Part shown: positions 63,406 through 64,000 of the stretch, piece after piece | Numbering within the stretch: the first letter of the stretch is position 1 | Layout of the letters: every line of letters starts with the position of its first letter | NCBI RefSeq assembly: GCF_023650955.1 | Contig: NZ_CP098039.1 | Span: 186,001 to 250,000, forward strand | DNA: 64,000 bases | DNA from: Thermosynechococcus sp. HN-54 | GTDB lineage: Bacteria > Cyanobacteriota > Cyanobacteriia > Thermosynechococcales > Thermosynechococcaceae | Direction of reading: 5' to 3' | Program-made: the position numbers and the translations under genes | Notes under the pieces: generated by a model | Told to the model about the DNA's origin: nothing | The model's input: the letters and a program-made list of their open reading frames with translations, nothing else | Databases searched by the model: none

Positions 63406-64000
63406 AGGCTGAGTTGTCCTTGATCAGGTTGAATCAGTTGCGGCAGACTTTCGCGATAGGCGAGGAATTCATGGAGCAAACGGTCATCGAGAATATCGGC
63501 AAGGGCTTGGGTCACCACCCAAAAACTCGGCTGCTGAAGATACCCCACCTCGTCGAGGTACTTGGCAACCCCCTCGCGGCCTTCCTCTGGCAGCAGCAAC
63601 AGTGACCGATGCAGGGCATCAATGATGGGTACCGCCTCACCAAACCCAAAGTTCTTGTCCTTTTGGCTGCGTTCCTTGGCACTGGGCAAGAGGGTCTTTT
63701 CTCCCTTGATCTGCACTAGACTGCCCAGCTCACTCAACTCCACCCCGGTACTTTGGGCCAGCTTGCGGGCTTCATCGGAGGGCAACTCATTGCCATAGGC
63801 CCACAGTGCCAAGAGGGCAAATTGCGTCGGGCTATCCACATCAGCGACACTTGTTGTCCCCAGCACCTGCTCAAGGGCAAACTCCAGCACAATTTTGCGT
63901 ACCTCCATCAAGAGTTCGCCCACGGTGACTGCCCGACCATCGGCACGTTGCACCACATCGTAGGCACTGTAGGCCTCTAGCCCTGGGCCGATCGCCGACA
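63402..64000 (-). CDS. DUF1156-type DNA methylase, C-terminal part
   Basis: The frame runs off the right edge of the window, so only the C-terminal 199 residues are seen. It opens with SAIGPGLEAYSAYDVVQRADG and continues VTVGELLMEVRKIVLEF, the closing module of large adenine-specific DNA methylases with a DUF1156 domain. Further on come DSPTQFALLALWAYGNELPSDEARKLAQ and the C-terminal IDALHRSLLLLPEEGREGVA. The catalytic motifs (NPPY/DPPY type) lie beyond the window. The stop TGA overlaps the start of the HEPN-DUF499 gene. Identity rests on this C-terminal pattern and the partner gene. Confidence 0.75.
   Translation of the reverse strand, partial: SAIGPGLEAYSAYDVVQRADGRAVTVGELLMEVRKIVLEFALEQVLGTTSVADVDSPTQFALLALWAYGNELPSDEARKLAQSTGVELSELGSLVQIKGEKTLLPSAKERSQKDKNFGFGEAVPIIDALHRSLLLLPEEGREGVAKYLDEVGYLQQPSFWVVTQALADILDDRLLHEFLAYRESLPQLIQPDQGQLSL

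Overview
The window is a stretch of a unicellular thermophilic cyanobacterial chromosome. The gene content points to Thermosynechococcus: photosystem II PsbI, a CP43-like IsiA/Pcb antenna protein, Ycf36 and Tic20 homologues, cyanobacterial-type sucrose synthase, the MEP isoprenoid enzymes Dxr and IspH, cobalamin genes, and dozens of HIP1 octamers (GCGATCGC). Coding density is high, genes are short-spaced, and several convergent neighbours share stop-codon bases. No rRNA operon, intact transposase, CRISPR array or prophage was seen. There is one tRNA, tRNA-Pro(CGG).

Layout. 0.1-11.7 kb is almost entirely minus strand: pgl, a DUF3769 LptD-like outer-membrane protein, psbI, tic20-like, a secreted protein whose signal region contains a tandem 23-bp repeat, clpP, egtD, an amino-acid ABC permease and binding protein, infB, rimM and cobH. 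11.8-18 kb is mainly plus strand: ycf36-like, asparaginase, mtnA, a SpoIIM-family pair and ilvD. 17.9-21.2 kb (minus) holds cobK, a 58-residue membrane protein, an aldo/keto reductase, a deletion-fused REC-GGDEF pseudogene and rsmD. 21.3-25.2 kb (minus) is an iron operon: tandem-domain feoA, feoB, feoC and ferritin. After tRNA-Pro come DUF3318, an isiA-like gene, a three-receiver diguanylate cyclase, a NarL-type regulator, sucrose synthase, a GltS-type symporter, an alpha/beta hydrolase and ATP sulfurylase. 37.2-38.3 kb is an AT-richer, gene-poor patch with a 47-codon conserved-looking gene. 38.3-47.5 kb carries nagZ-like, a two-domain META protein, rlmB, the dxr-ispH pair, nurA and a large uncharacterised membrane-anchored protein. 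47.6-50.1 kb has pipY and then an eroded zone: a MazF/PemK toxin with an N-terminal frameshift, its ribbon-helix-helix antitoxin, a 51-residue small gene and a frameshifted gene. 50.2-60.2 kb is plus strand: cysH, glyQ, polysaccharide deacetylase, ubiX, LapA-domain, SDR and GH104-like genes, a HicB/HicA remnant, a zinc-ribbon protein and metH. The last 3.8 kb (minus) is the tail of a DUF1156-type DNA methylase followed by a HEPN-DUF499 ATPase.

Functional links. Iron uptake (Feo), storage (ferritin) and iron-stress light harvesting (IsiA-like) lie a few kilobases apart, and both iron promoters carry an 8-N7-8 palindrome just downstream of a -10-like box. This suggests a shared regulator. Sat and CysH are two steps of sulfate assimilation. 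MtnA and MetH handle methionine salvage and synthesis, and MetH needs the cobalamin that CobH and CobK help make. The candidate least explained by housekeeping is the methylase plus HEPN-DUF499 pair at the right edge. It looks like the core of a defence or restriction-like system that continues beyond the window. Four broken genes (REC-GGDEF, MazF, HicBA and the gene at 49.4-50.1 kb) show decay of accessory modules in an otherwise compact genome.
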